NCBI GenBank assembly: GCA_025359065.1
Contig: JANYHM010000007.1
Span: 28,380 to 92,379 of the forward strand
DNA length: 64,000 nt
From: Synechococcales cyanobacterium GL140_1_metabinner_5_sub
GTDB lineage: Bacteria > Cyanobacteriota > Cyanobacteriia > Cyanobacteriales > Chamaesiphonaceae
Direction of reading: 5' to 3'
How positions within the stretch are numbered: the stretch's first letter is position 1; each line of letters opens with the position of its first letter. The position numbers were made by a program, and so were the translations under genes. Below, one piece after another: positions 20,901 through 30,189 of the stretch. The notes under the pieces were generated by a model. The model was given only the letters and a program-made list of their open reading frames with translations, did not search any database and was not told where the DNA came from.

Positions 20901-23900
20901 TTCGGCTGGCATCTCTGGGCACTGCGAGTTTTTGCAGCAAGCTGCCAAACGTGAATTCTTGATGGTCATAATCATCTAGAATTGAGCTGTTTCTAGCCCG
21001 TAGATATTCGCTAAAATTACTATTATTATCAACGTTGCTATACAGCGGCAGAAAGTTAACGCAATGTCCAACTAGATTGTATTTGCCGGTGGTAGTTTGC
21101 CCAGAGGTTGGCACTCCTACCACTAATTTAGTTTGGCCGGTGAGTTTTGATAAAAATACTTCAAAGGCTACCAACATTACAGTCGTAAGGCTAGAGCCAT
21201 TTTTAATGCCTAGCTGCTTGAGTTTTTCCACCAGGCTAGCTGACAAAGTATAGTTTTCACAGGCCGAGTTAAAAGTTCTGACCAGAGGTCGCTGATAGTC
21301 TGCCGGTAAATCTACAATGGGCGGAAGCTGAGCAAATTTATTAAGCCAATAGTCTTCGGTTTTAGCTATCTCTAAACTATCAATTTTAGCTTGTTCGAGA
21401 AAAGCATATTCGCTAAAGTGTTCTGGCTGATCTAAATTGTGTTCGACTCCTTTGTTCAAAGCCGAGTACAGCTCAGCAATTTCAGACATAATAACGCCAA
21501 GAGACCAACCATCACAAATAATATGATGAATGGTAAAGATGATGAAATGCTCTTGCTCGCTTAGCTTGAGTATGTCAACCCTAAACAATGGGCTACTTTG
21601 AAGGTTAAATGGCTCACTGATAGACTGTTTGATATATTGATCAATCTTCTGGGCTTGCAGTTGATCATCCAATCCAGATAAATCGATCGCAGCAAAGGAC
21701 TGGTCAATAGATTTAGCAATTAAGATCGTAGAGCCATCACCACTAAAGGTGGTTCTTAGTGACTCGTGACGCATTATTAGTAGCTGAAAAGCTTGCTGTA
21801 AAGAGGGGAGATTGAGCTGTCCTTGTAATCTGAGGGACTGAGATAATAGACAGGCCAAATTAGCTTGCTCACTCATTTGGACAGATAGCCAGATCTCTTT
21901 TTGTGATTCAGTAGCAGGGGCAGTCAGTAATATTTCACCCTCCGCAAAGGGGGCAAAATCGACTGATTTGTAATTGGAGCTGGCAATATTTTTTGCCGAT
22001 TCTGCTTCGCGGACACTACGTGAAAGATCAGATTGGCCGCTTGACTCCATAGCTGCGGCGGTTTCAGGAATAGAGTTACTTTGAGATAGTTGCACTTGCA
22101 AATATTTGCCAGCGCGTTCGGGGTCAGCAATAAACCAAGCCGGATTACCATCGCGATCTTTGCCCATCTTGGCACCGGGCTGAGGTGGTAGATTTTGATT
22201 AATCACTACAGCATTGCCTGCACCGGATAAAAATCCGGCTGATTGCATTTCTGCCAAGCAGACTTTAAAAGCCCACAAAATCTGCTCAATATCTGCATCG
22301 CTATGCGCTAGGGTTAAAAAGCAAGGACGAAACTCCCAAATATGAATGCCTTTTTCGCGCAGTAAATAGTAAAGCAAGCTGCCGTAGGCTTCGGTAGGCG
22401 GAAAAGTGAGATAGAAAAAAGAGCTACAGTATTCCACATTAATCGGCGCGCCCACTAGTTTGAAATGCTCAATTAATTCATTGACCAAATATTTAGCTTT
22501 GTTAGCCAGAGCCGTTTGTAGCTCTCCACCGCCTGCTTTCAATTTCGTTAGCACTGCTTCCACTGCTGCCAAAGCCAGAGGATGACGCACAAAAGTGCCC
22601 GCAAAAAAAGTCACGCCTATTTCAGGAATAGAGTCATCGCCAAACTGCCAAAAGCCACCATCCAAAGCATCCATGTATTTAGAGCTACCGGTTAAAATAC
22701 CGATCGGTAGTCCACCACCCACCACTTTGCCATAAGTAGCGATATCTGCTCTGATGCCGTAAAACTCTTGTGCTCCCCCCTGCGCCACCCGGAAACCGTT
22801 GACTACCTCATCAAAAATTAAAGCAATCTCTGACTGTGCCGTAATTTTTCTGAGTTCTTGCAAAAATTCACGGGGCTGGAGCTGTGGATGGCGACTTTGA
22901 ATAGGTTCTACAATCACCGCTGCAATTTCATCGGCATATTCTCGGATAGTAGCTAGGGCATTGTCAGAACCATATTCCAACACCAAAATATTTTCAACTG
23001 CCGTTGGCATTAAACCCGGTGCTGCCGGTAAAGATTTTAAATTGGCACCCCCACGCACCAAAACCTCATCAAAAGTACCGTGATAAGAATCGGCAAATAG
23101 CACCACTCGATCGCGTCCCGAAACGGTGCGGGCAATCCGAAATGCCGCCATTACGGCCTCGGAGCCAGTGTTACAAAAAGCCACCCGCTCCATGCCGGTC
23201 AATTCGGTAATCATCTTGGCAACTTTGCCTGCTAAGGCAGTTTGAGGACCAATTTCGATCCCGCGATCCAACTGAGCTTTCAGGGCATCGGTAATAAAAT
23301 CTGGCGACCAGCCAAAGAAATTCAAGCCAAAACCATTGGTCAAATCAATATATTCATTGTCATCTTCATCCCATAGCCTAGAACCTTTTGCCCGCTTGGT
23401 GACGATCGGGTAAACCATTTCTTTTAACCAAGGCGTAAATCCAGATACTGTGCGCGGATCAGCTAAATATCGCCGATGCTCCTGAGCCTGCTGCTTGGAT
23501 GTGGCTGTCCTGGCTACATAGCGAGCAATAATTTGCTGGAGAATTGCCTGCTGTTCAGCAGTCAGACTGTGATCAAAAGAGCGATTGATTTTGGTGCCAG
23601 GAGCCGGAGCCTTGACTGGGGGATCTTCAGGTTGCTCAATTGCAGGCTTAGAAAGATTTCCTTTACCGTTGCCATTATGGTCGGCATTAGCTGGTGGAGC
23701 TGGCTGAGATGGGATTGATGCAACTGTCACCGGCAGAGATGTTGATGTTCCGCTACCGCCCAGTAATTCTAGTTGTCTGGCCATTATTTGGAGCTGTTGC
23801 TGTACCAGAGATTCGATCGCTCCTCTGGCACCTTGATTAATCACACCAATGTTGGAACTGCTGCTAATATTCACTGGGTTGATTATTGGCAAATTGTTAA

Positions 23901-26900
23901 TCGCTGACAATGTTTCGTCGATGGGCAGTGCTGTCAGAACTGATGATGCTGTGATCGCCGGAGGTTCAAACGAATTGGTTGCTGCCAGAAAAGCCTCAGG
24001 CGGTAATTGTTGATCGATCAACTGCACCAGGTTGGCAATGGTGGAATATTCTTCTAACAACTGCCGGAAAGTAACCTGAACTTTAAATTTTTTCTTGAGT
24101 GCCAGTGCAACTTGAGTTAACGACAGCGAGTCTAGACCTAATTCTAAGAAAGTCGATCGATAGTCAGCATCACTGATTTCTATTCCCGCAGTATCCTGCA
24201 AAACTGCGGTAATTAAAGGCAACAAACGAATTGAGCGAGGTTCTGGAGTAGAAGATGGCGCTGGCATGATCGAGTTACTAGGGAGATTTTGAGGGGGAAT
24301 TATTGAGGTGGCTGGAAAATCACTGCTAGTCTTTGCGGGCAAAGGTTCGATCCAAAATCTTTGCTTTTCAAAAGGATAGGTCGGCAGAGGCAACCTTTGT
24401 CTTTGCTCACCAGCATAGAATTTTTGCCAGTCAATGGTGATGCCCGCTAACCAGAGTTGGCCGATCGCCTGCATTAAACTCTGCCAGTCTTGATTTTCCT
24501 CGGAGCTATTGCCCTGAGAAGCGATCGCTATTTGGCGCGGCAAATCTTTGGAGGGCAAGGGGGCTTGCTGTCGAGCTAAAGTACTCAATACTTGGCGCGG
24601 CCCCACTTCTAATAAAACAAAGCTGGGATTGTGCTGCCAGAGAGTTTGCACTGCATCAGCAAAACGCACTGGCTGGCGCAGATGAGCTGCCCAATAGTTA
24701 GGATCGGTGGCTTGCTCATTAGTAATCCAAGTAGCTGTAGTCGTCGAGACAAAGGGGATTTGCGGTAGAGATAATGGCATACTAGCAACCAATTTGGCAA
24801 AGGGTGCCACGATCGGTTCCATCATCGCAGAATGGAAAGCATGAGATGTATATAGCATTTTACAAACTATTTCATCTGCGGCCAAAGCCTGCTGCAACTG
24901 TTCGATGGCGGTCGTTGTCCCAGATACTACACACAAGCTGCGGCTGTTAATGGCGGCGATCGATATTTCGGCAGGTAGTCTAGGCTCCAATTCAGCCACC
25001 GGCATTCGCACCGATAACATCGAACCAGCAGGCAAATCCCACATTAGCTGGCCTCTAGCAGCAACTAGTTTCAGAGCATCGGCCAGCGAAAAGACCCCCG
25101 CTAAGCAGGCCGCTACAAATTCACCAATACTATGTCCGACCATGGCTGTGGGCTGAATGCCCCAGCTTTGCCAGAGTTTGGCCAGAGCATATTCGATCGT
25201 GAATAAAGCTGGTTGAGTATAGCGAGTCTGTGCTAGCTGATCACTATCGTTCGCAGCATAAATTAGCTCTCGGATATCTTGCTCTAACAACGGCTGTAAA
25301 ATCTCTGCACAACTATCTACCGCCTGTTGAAAGACCGGCTCTTGTCGATATAGATTGATGCCCATATTGACATACTGAGAACCCTGTCCAGGAAACATAA
25401 ACACTACATCTGTACTCGAATGCTCCTGATTACGAGTGCTAGTTAAATGGGGTGGCAAAGTAGTTAAATTTGCGATCGCCTCAGGAGCGTTTTGGCAAAC
25501 TACAAACCGCCGCTGCTGAAATCTCTTGCGACCTTGTTGGAGAGTGTAGGCAATATCAGCTAAATTCTGGTCTGGGTTACGCAGGAGATAGTCTCGCAGA
25601 TCGGTAGTAAGTTGCTCGATCGCTGTGGTAGTTTTGCCAGATAGCAATAGGAGTTGATAAGGTCGAGAAGGACTAGATGGTCTTGTTACCAAAGATTCTT
25701 CTAAAATAACATGGGCGTTAGTACCACCCCCGCCAAAAGAGCTAACTCCGGCACGGCGCGGAGTCTCCATTGCTGGCCAGTCCCGGAGTTGACTATTTAC
25801 ATAAAAAGGACTGTTAGCAAAATCAATATATGGATTAGGCCGATCGAAATTAATACTAGGCGGAATCTGTCGGTGATACAGAGCTAAAACAGTCTTAATA
25901 AACCCGGCTACCCCGGCAGCAGCCGTTAAATGTCCCAGATTACTCTTGATAGAACCAATGCCACAAAATTGCTTAGCCGCAGTTTTAGTACGGAATGCTT
26001 GGGTTAAAGCTTCTACTTCGATCGGATCACCGATCGGTGTCGCTGTGCCATGGGCTTCGATGTAAGAAATGCTGGCTGGATCAACTCCGGCGGTCTGCTG
26101 CGCTTGTAGAATCGCCCCTACTTGTCCACTAATACTTGGTGCAGTAAAACTCACTTTATCGGAGCCATCATTGTTTATCCCCACCCCTTTGATCACCGCA
26201 TAAACTTTGTCCCCATCGGCGATCGCCTCTGCTAAGCGTTTTAAAACTACAATCCCCGCCCCATTATTAAAAGAAGTCCCCTGGGCGTTGGCATCAAAAG
26301 GCCGACAGTGGCCATCCGGAGTAAAAATAGAACCTTCTTGATATAAGTAGCCAGTATTTTGCGGCGGCATAATGGACACCCCACCCGCCAAAGCCACATC
26401 ACACTGCTGATTTAACAGCCCATGGTAAGCCTGTATAATAGCTACTAAAGACGTAGAACAAGCCGTGCTAATACTAATGCTTGGCCCTTTGAGATTTAAT
26501 TTATAAGAAGCTTTAGTGGGTAAATAATCTCGATCGTTCACCAAATGAGTCTGAAACTCCCCGAATCGATCGAGGATCTCCGATCGACCACTCAAATGCC
26601 GCTCGAAATAAGTATTATCAGCCGAACCAGCATATACCCCAATTTTATTGTCTTCTTCTACCGCATAGCCAGCGTTCTCTAACGCCTGATGCGCCAATTC
26701 CAGGAAAATCCGCGCCTGTGGGTCCATCATTTCTGCTTCTCTGGCTGAAATCTGAAAGAACCCGGCATCAAACAACTCCGCCCCGGCCAAAACACCCTTT
26801 GCTCGCACGTAGTTAGGATCATCCAGTAACGCCGGATCTACAATTTCACTAATTTCATCCCGCTCAAAAAAAGTAATTGCCTCCTTGCCCGCACACAGGT

Positions 26901-29900
26901 TTTCCCATAGCTCATCTACACTATTCGCTCCCGGAAATCGCCCCACCATTCCAATTACAGCTATACCGGTATCTGACAATTTTTGACTGGATTGATCGAG
27001 ATTGCAACTCTCCTGGCTGCCAGATGCAGAGGGTGACTTCTGCACATCTTCGATCGCCTTGGCCAAATATTGACCCATCGATCGAATAGTCGAGTATTGA
27101 TACAGTCTTACGACTGAAACCTTTAACTCAAATTGCTCTTGAATCTGAGTAATCACTCTCAGCCCCAACAACGAATTTCCACCCAAATCAAAGAAGTTAT
27201 CGACCACTCCTACTTGCTCAAGTTGCAGTACCTCCGCCCAAATTTTAGTTAAATTGGCTTCGATCGAATTGCCCGCCGCCACAAAATTGACCGGCTCAAT
27301 GCCAATGTTTTCTGGTTGCGGCAAAGACAATCGATCGATCTTGCCATTAGTAGTTAAAGGAATGCTCTCAATTTTCATGAAAGCTGCTGGCACCATATAG
27401 CCTGGTAACTGCTGCTTGAGACTATCTCTCAATTCTGTGATGTTTAGTGGCAGAGCTGCGACCACATAAGCTACTAATCGCTGATCACCAGGCTGATCTT
27501 CTCTAACCATCACCACCGCTTCGGCTACCGTGGGCTGCTGGTTAATTACCGCTTCAATTTCACCCAATTCAATCCGAAAACCCCTGAGCTTGACCTGGTT
27601 ATCGATTCTGCCTAAATATTCAATATCTCCATTGGGTAAATAGCGCGCCAAGTCGCCTGTCTTATACAGCTTGCCAGATTTCTGCTGCACTAGCCCAGGA
27701 TGCTGAATAAACCTTTCGGCAGTGAGTTCTGGGCGATTCAAATACCCCCGCGCCACCCCAGCACCACCCACATACATTTCACCAGCAACGCCTACTGCAA
27801 CCTGTTGAAGCTCTTCATCCAAGATATATAATTCCAAATCAGGAATCGGACAGCCAATTACACTGCCACTATTTTCCTGCAAATCAGCAGCACTAATGGG
27901 TCGGTAAGTAACATGCACCGTGGTTTCGGTGATGCCATACATATTCACTAGCTGCGGTTGTACATCGCCATATTTGGCAAACCAAGGTGTTAAGCTCTGG
28001 AGATCTAGTGCTTCTCCGCCAAAAATCACTAAACGTAGCGATAGCTGATCATCTTGAGTAGATGTAGCTACTCGCTGAAGCTGACGAAAAGCCGAAGGAG
28101 TCTGGTTCAACACTGTCACTTGCTCACGCTGTAACAGGTCATAAAATTCCTGGGGCGATCGGCTCACAGCAAATGAAACAACTACTAACTTGCCACCGTA
28201 GATCAACGCTCCCCAAATTTCCCACACCGAAAAATCAAAAGCGTAGGAATGGAACATTGTCCACACGTCACTGCGATCGAAGTGATACCAATCTTGAGTT
28301 GCCTCAAACAACCGTCCCACGTTACTATGAGGAATCAACACGCCTTTGGGTTTACCAGTGGAGCCAGAGGTGTAAATAATATAAGCCAGATTATCGGGGG
28401 TGACTGCACTGGCCAAATTGCTGGCCAAATTGCCTGTAGGTGCCACCGAAATTTTTGGCCAATCTTGATCCAAACATACTAAAGATCCGGCATAAGCAGT
28501 AAAAGATCCTACCAAATCCTTAGTAGTTAACAGCACCGTAACCTGAGCATCCGCCAAAATATAAGCTAAGCGATCTTCCGGATAGGCTGGATCTAGAGGC
28601 ACATAGGCTCCCCCAGCTTTTAAAATTCCCAATAAGCCCACAATCATTTCGAGGGAGCGTTCTACGCTAATTCCCACCAAAGTTTCTATGCCAACATGCT
28701 GAGTTGTTTGGAGGTAGTGGGCTAACTGATTAGCTCGATCGTTCAACTCACCATAAGTAAGCTGCTGCTCCTCAAAGACCACCGCTATGGCCTGGGGAGT
28801 GAGAGCCACTTGCGCTTCAAATAGTTGGTGAATACATTTACTTTGAGGATAATCTTGGTATGGCCGTCGCTCTAAAAGGTGCTGTTGGTCGGGAGTGTTT
28901 TTTTTGCTGCGCGTCGTAATTCCCGCCAAATTCTGCTGAAAATACTCATTGAGTTGATTAATCACGGCCAAATCAAAAACTTGAGGATTAAATATCGCTT
29001 CCCCACTAGTTTCTAGCACAAAAAGCGTCTGTAAATCAGGAGAGCTAGCAGCGCCTACAAGCTGGATATCTGACTGTTGAAGCTGAGCAAAGAGAGTTTC
29101 TCCGGCTACTGCGTAGACTTCTTGATCAATGATTTTGGTATGAGGATCGTAATTTAAAACCAGTTTTACCAGCCCCAATGCTTCTATCCAAGCTCCTTGC
29201 TGGGCTAGACCAATGACATCATAAAGAATTCGATCGCCAAATAGCTTAATCCAAACTTGTTCGCCCTCAATGTAAGCCTTGGCATATTCGGGATGCTGTT
29301 CCACATAGCTGCGCTGTAGACGATGACCGTATACAGCACCCACCAGCATAGCAGCAGACTTACTAGACATGTTCTGGTCGCGAATCCGATATTCAGAGAC
29401 TATTTGCTGGTGATAATAAATTGGAAAATTCTGAGCAATTCGCAACAAGAGATCAATATCTTCTAACGCCCACAGCTCCCGATTGTATCCACCAACCGCC
29501 TCAAACACCTCGCGCCGAAACATCACACAGGCACATTGAGTGCGGTGCTGATCGGCTAAAATACTGGCATAGCTAGCGATCGGTGGTTGGTGCTCAAAGG
29601 TATTTTCGGTGATAAAAGTCCCATCAGTCCGGGCTAATTGGTAAAGATAACGCCCAAACACATAGCCTGCTTCTGGATGCTCTTGCAGAGCCTGTAGGCC
29701 AATCTCTATGGCTGACGGCAATAGACAGTCATCACTGTCTAAAAACACCAAATATTTCCCAGAACTAGCCTCTACGCCTCTATTGCGAGCAGCAGGTAGA
29801 CCTTGGTTGTCTTGGTAAACGTATTTTACCGTTGAACATTCTTCATTTAAATATCTGGCACAAACTATTTTTGTCCCATCGGTAGAACCATCATCCACCA

Positions 29901-30033
29901 CAATAATTTCGCACCCAGAATGCGTTTGGGTAAGCACACTGTCAATGGCTTCTGGTAAATACTGAGCGCTATTGTACGCTGGAATAATTACAGAAATCAT
30001 GACGTTGCTTAAATTATGGGACGAAATTTTCAT
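17983..30033 (-). CDS. Hybrid GT2-NRPS-PKS-aminotransferase-NRPS megasynthase
   Basis: 4016 residues, one frame. GT2 (12-~265; VDDGSTDGT, DSDD 99-102) - linker - A1 (~405-895) - PCP (Ser954) - KS (~1020-1445; Cys1192, His1328, His1368) - AT (~1545-1835; Ser1635, HAFH 1731-1734, malonyl type) - ACP (Ser1969) - class III aminotransferase (~2160-2620; PLP Lys2436) - C (~2700-3140; HHIICDG 2836-2842) - A2 (~3165-3640) - PCP (Ser3701) - TE (~3755-4005; Ser3831, His3985). Visible code residues: A1 D-F-W-N-I-G-M-V-H (Thr), A2 D-A-F-W-I-G-G-T-F (Val). All key active-site residues are present. No KR, DH, ER, MT or starter C domain. Expected chain: Thr, one malonate extension, beta-amination, Val, TE release. 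The start could instead be the ATG at 30000 (Met12), which fits typical GT2 starts; neither has a clear ribosome site. Confidence 0.93.
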   Translation of the reverse strand: MKISSHNLSNVMISVIIPAYNSAQYLPEAIDSVLTQTHSGCEIIVVDDGSTDGTKIVCARYLNEECSTVKYVYQDNQGLPAARNRGVEASSGKYLVFLDSDDCLLPSAIEIGLQALQEHPEAGYVFGRYLYQLARTDGTFITENTFEHQPPIASYASILADQHRTQCACVMFRREVFEAVGGYNRELWALEDIDLLLRIAQNFPIYYHQQIVSEYRIRDQNMSSKSAAMLVGAVYGHRLQRSYVEQHPEYAKAYIEGEQVWIKLFGDRILYDVIGLAQQGAWIEALGLVKLVLNYDPHTKIIDQEVYAVAGETLFAQLQQSDIQLVGAASSPDLQTLFVLETSGEAIFNPQVFDLAVINQLNEYFQQNLAGITTRSKKNTPDQQHLLERRPYQDYPQSKCIHQLFEAQVALTPQAIAVVFEEQQLTYGELNDRANQLAHYLQTTQHVGIETLVGISVERSLEMIVGLLGILKAGGAYVPLDPAYPEDRLAYILADAQVTVLLTTKDLVGSFTAYAGSLVCLDQDWPKISVAPTGNLASNLASAVTPDNLAYIIYTSGSTGKPKGVLIPHSNVGRLFEATQDWYHFDRSDVWTMFHSYAFDFSVWEIWGALIYGGKLVVVSFAVSRSPQEFYDLLQREQVTVLNQTPSAFRQLQRVATSTQDDQLSLRLVIFGGEALDLQSLTPWFAKYGDVQPQLVNMYGITETTVHVTYRPISAADLQENSGSVIGCPIPDLELYILDEELQQVAVGVAGEMYVGGAGVARGYLNRPELTAERFIQHPGLVQQKSGKLYKTGDLARYLPNGDIEYLGRIDNQVKLRGFRIELGEIEAVINQQPTVAEAVVMVREDQPGDQRLVAYVVAALPLNITELRDSLKQQLPGYMVPAAFMKIESIPLTTNGKIDRLSLPQPENIGIEPVNFVAAGNSIEANLTKIWAEVLQLEQVGVVDNFFDLGGNSLLGLRVITQIQEQFELKVSVVRLYQYSTIRSMGQYLAKAIEDVQKSPSASGSQESCNLDQSSQKLSDTGIAVIGMVGRFPGANSVDELWENLCAGKEAITFFERDEISEIVDPALLDDPNYVRAKGVLAGAELFDAGFFQISAREAEMMDPQARIFLELAHQALENAGYAVEEDNKIGVYAGSADNTYFERHLSGRSEILDRFGEFQTHLVNDRDYLPTKASYKLNLKGPSISISTACSTSLVAIIQAYHGLLNQQCDVALAGGVSIMPPQNTGYLYQEGSIFTPDGHCRPFDANAQGTSFNNGAGIVVLKRLAEAIADGDKVYAVIKGVGINNDGSDKVSFTAPSISGQVGAILQAQQTAGVDPASISYIEAHGTATPIGDPIEVEALTQAFRTKTAAKQFCGIGSIKSNLGHLTAAAGVAGFIKTVLALYHRQIPPSINFDRPNPYIDFANSPFYVNSQLRDWPAMETPRRAGVSSFGGGGTNAHVILEESLVTRPSSPSRPYQLLLLSGKTTTAIEQLTTDLRDYLLRNPDQNLADIAYTLQQGRKRFQQRRFVVCQNAPEAIANLTTLPPHLTSTRNQEHSSTDVVFMFPGQGSQYVNMGINLYRQEPVFQQAVDSCAEILQPLLEQDIRELIYAANDSDQLAQTRYTQPALFTIEYALAKLWQSWGIQPTAMVGHSIGEFVAACLAGVFSLADALKLVAARGQLMWDLPAGSMLSVRMPVAELEPRLPAEISIAAINSRSLCVVSGTTTAIEQLQQALAADEIVCKMLYTSHAFHSAMMEPIVAPFAKLVASMPLSLPQIPFVSTTTATWITNEQATDPNYWAAHLRQPVRFADAVQTLWQHNPSFVLLEVGPRQVLSTLARQQAPLPSKDLPRQIAIASQGNSSEENQDWQSLMQAIGQLWLAGITIDWQKFYAGEQRQRLPLPTYPFEKQRFWIEPLPAKTSSDFPATSIIPPQNLPSNSIMPAPSSTPEPRSIRLLPLITAVLQDTAGIEISDADYRSTFLELGLDSLSLTQVALALKKKFKVQVTFRQLLEEYSTIANLVQLIDQQLPPEAFLAATNSFEPPAITASSVLTALPIDETLSAINNLPIINPVNISSSSNIGVINQGARGAIESLVQQQLQIMARQLELLGGSGTSTSLPVTVASIPSQPAPPANADHNGNGKGNLSKPAIEQPEDPPVKAPAPGTKINRSFDHSLTAEQQAILQQIIARYVARTATSKQQAQEHRRYLADPRTVSGFTPWLKEMVYPIVTKRAKGSRLWDEDDNEYIDLTNGFGLNFFGWSPDFITDALKAQLDRGIEIGPQTALAGKVAKMITELTGMERVAFCNTGSEAVMAAFRIARTVSGRDRVVLFADSYHGTFDEVLVRGGANLKSLPAAPGLMPTAVENILVLEYGSDNALATIREYADEIAAVIVEPIQSRHPQLQPREFLQELRKITAQSEIALIFDEVVNGFRVAQGGAQEFYGIRADIATYGKVVGGGLPIGILTGSSKYMDALDGGFWQFGDDSIPEIGVTFFAGTFVRHPLALAAVEAVLTKLKAGGGELQTALANKAKYLVNELIEHFKLVGAPINVEYCSSFFYLTFPPTEAYGSLLYYLLREKGIHIWEFRPCFLTLAHSDADIEQILWAFKVCLAEMQSAGFLSGAGNAVVINQNLPPQPGAKMGKDRDGNPAWFIADPERAGKYLQVQLSQSNSIPETAAAMESSGQSDLSRSVREAESAKNIASSNYKSVDFAPFAEGEILLTAPATESQKEIWLSVQMSEQANLACLLSQSLRLQGQLNLPSLQQAFQLLIMRHESLRTTFSGDGSTILIAKSIDQSFAAIDLSGLDDQLQAQKIDQYIKQSISEPFNLQSSPLFRVDILKLSEQEHFIIFTIHHIICDGWSLGVIMSEIAELYSALNKGVEHNLDQPEHFSEYAFLEQAKIDSLEIAKTEDYWLNKFAQLPPIVDLPADYQRPLVRTFNSACENYTLSASLVEKLKQLGIKNGSSLTTVMLVAFEVFLSKLTGQTKLVVGVPTSGQTTTGKYNLVGHCVNFLPLYSNVDNNSNFSEYLRARNSSILDDYDHQEFTFGSLLQKLAVPRDASRIPLITAVFNIDLDSGSPNDFDRLKVESSLNRGAFSTFEFFLNGASTANGQIALDCQYNTNLFSGDTIQRRLSEFASLLTHIVEQENQPISHLSLLSSAAAQQLLVEWNQTQVDYPQQCIHQLFEEQVAINGAAIALVFQQEQLTYAELNQRANHLANYLLTLGVQADELIGIAIERSIETIVGILGILKAGAAYLPINLAYPPERVAFMLENADVSVLLTKQALVEKLPPHQLQILCLDTDWLKIATTSSTNPPSIAKPENLAYVMYTSGSTGLPKGVCIPHRGVVRLVKSAQYTDFDHQQVFLQLAPVSFDAATFEIWGSLLNGAKLVLFPSDKPSLAELGQVIRQQQITTLWLTAGLFHLMVDERIEDLQTLQHLIAGGDILSLPHVQKVLSTLKCRLVNGYGPTENTTFTCCHPITANSLVASVPIGRPIANTQVYILDALLQPVPIGIAGELYIGGDGLACGYLKLPELTAEKFIPNPFTGSAKLYRTGDLARYLPNGDIEFLGRIDNQVKIRGFRLELGEIEAALSQHPGLREVIVIDREDHPGDKRLVAYLVINQPPDPPTDQELRTFLRSKLPDYMIPAAFVTVDNLPLTLNGKVDRRALPIPTYQRQDVTEQAAPRDDVEIQLTAIWQRLLGVKNISIQDNFFELGGHSLIAVRLFAEIEQIWGQNLPLATLFQQQTIKQLASVLRQEEWKAPWSSLVLIQAGEAQPPLFCVHPVGGNILEYYTLAHYLGQERPIYGLQSQGLDGKQQPLQSIEDMASHYIQELQTVQPHGPYFLTGYSFGGLVAFEIAQQLQTAGEEIGMLALLDSSAPNLPSRRPSLMQSLGIHFSNLRQLTPQEQSSYISDRLAYRFSSKNEEDFLAKSLYKLEDLTPQLLNVLNCNIQAGESYTAKKYPGKMMLFRCQVQDLEHYLHPEFGWPDLVDGGVDIHPIPGPHFRMLKEPRIQFLAAELKLYLQKISMELKSLN

Positions 30034-30189
30034 GGTCGGAGAATATATTTTTCAATACTCACAACTAATTGATCAACATAAATCGGGAGGATATTAAAAG
30101 AGTATTTAGCTCTTAAAGTGTATTAGTGTCTACTAATCAGTTTCTTAACATCATACTAAGAACTTCAGATTTGTCATCCTAATTATTTT

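Noticed and set aside
17983..30033. Possibility that GT2 and NRPS parts are separate genes
   Set aside because: The frame is continuous through residues 265-405 with no stop and no good internal ribosome site and start seen at the junction.
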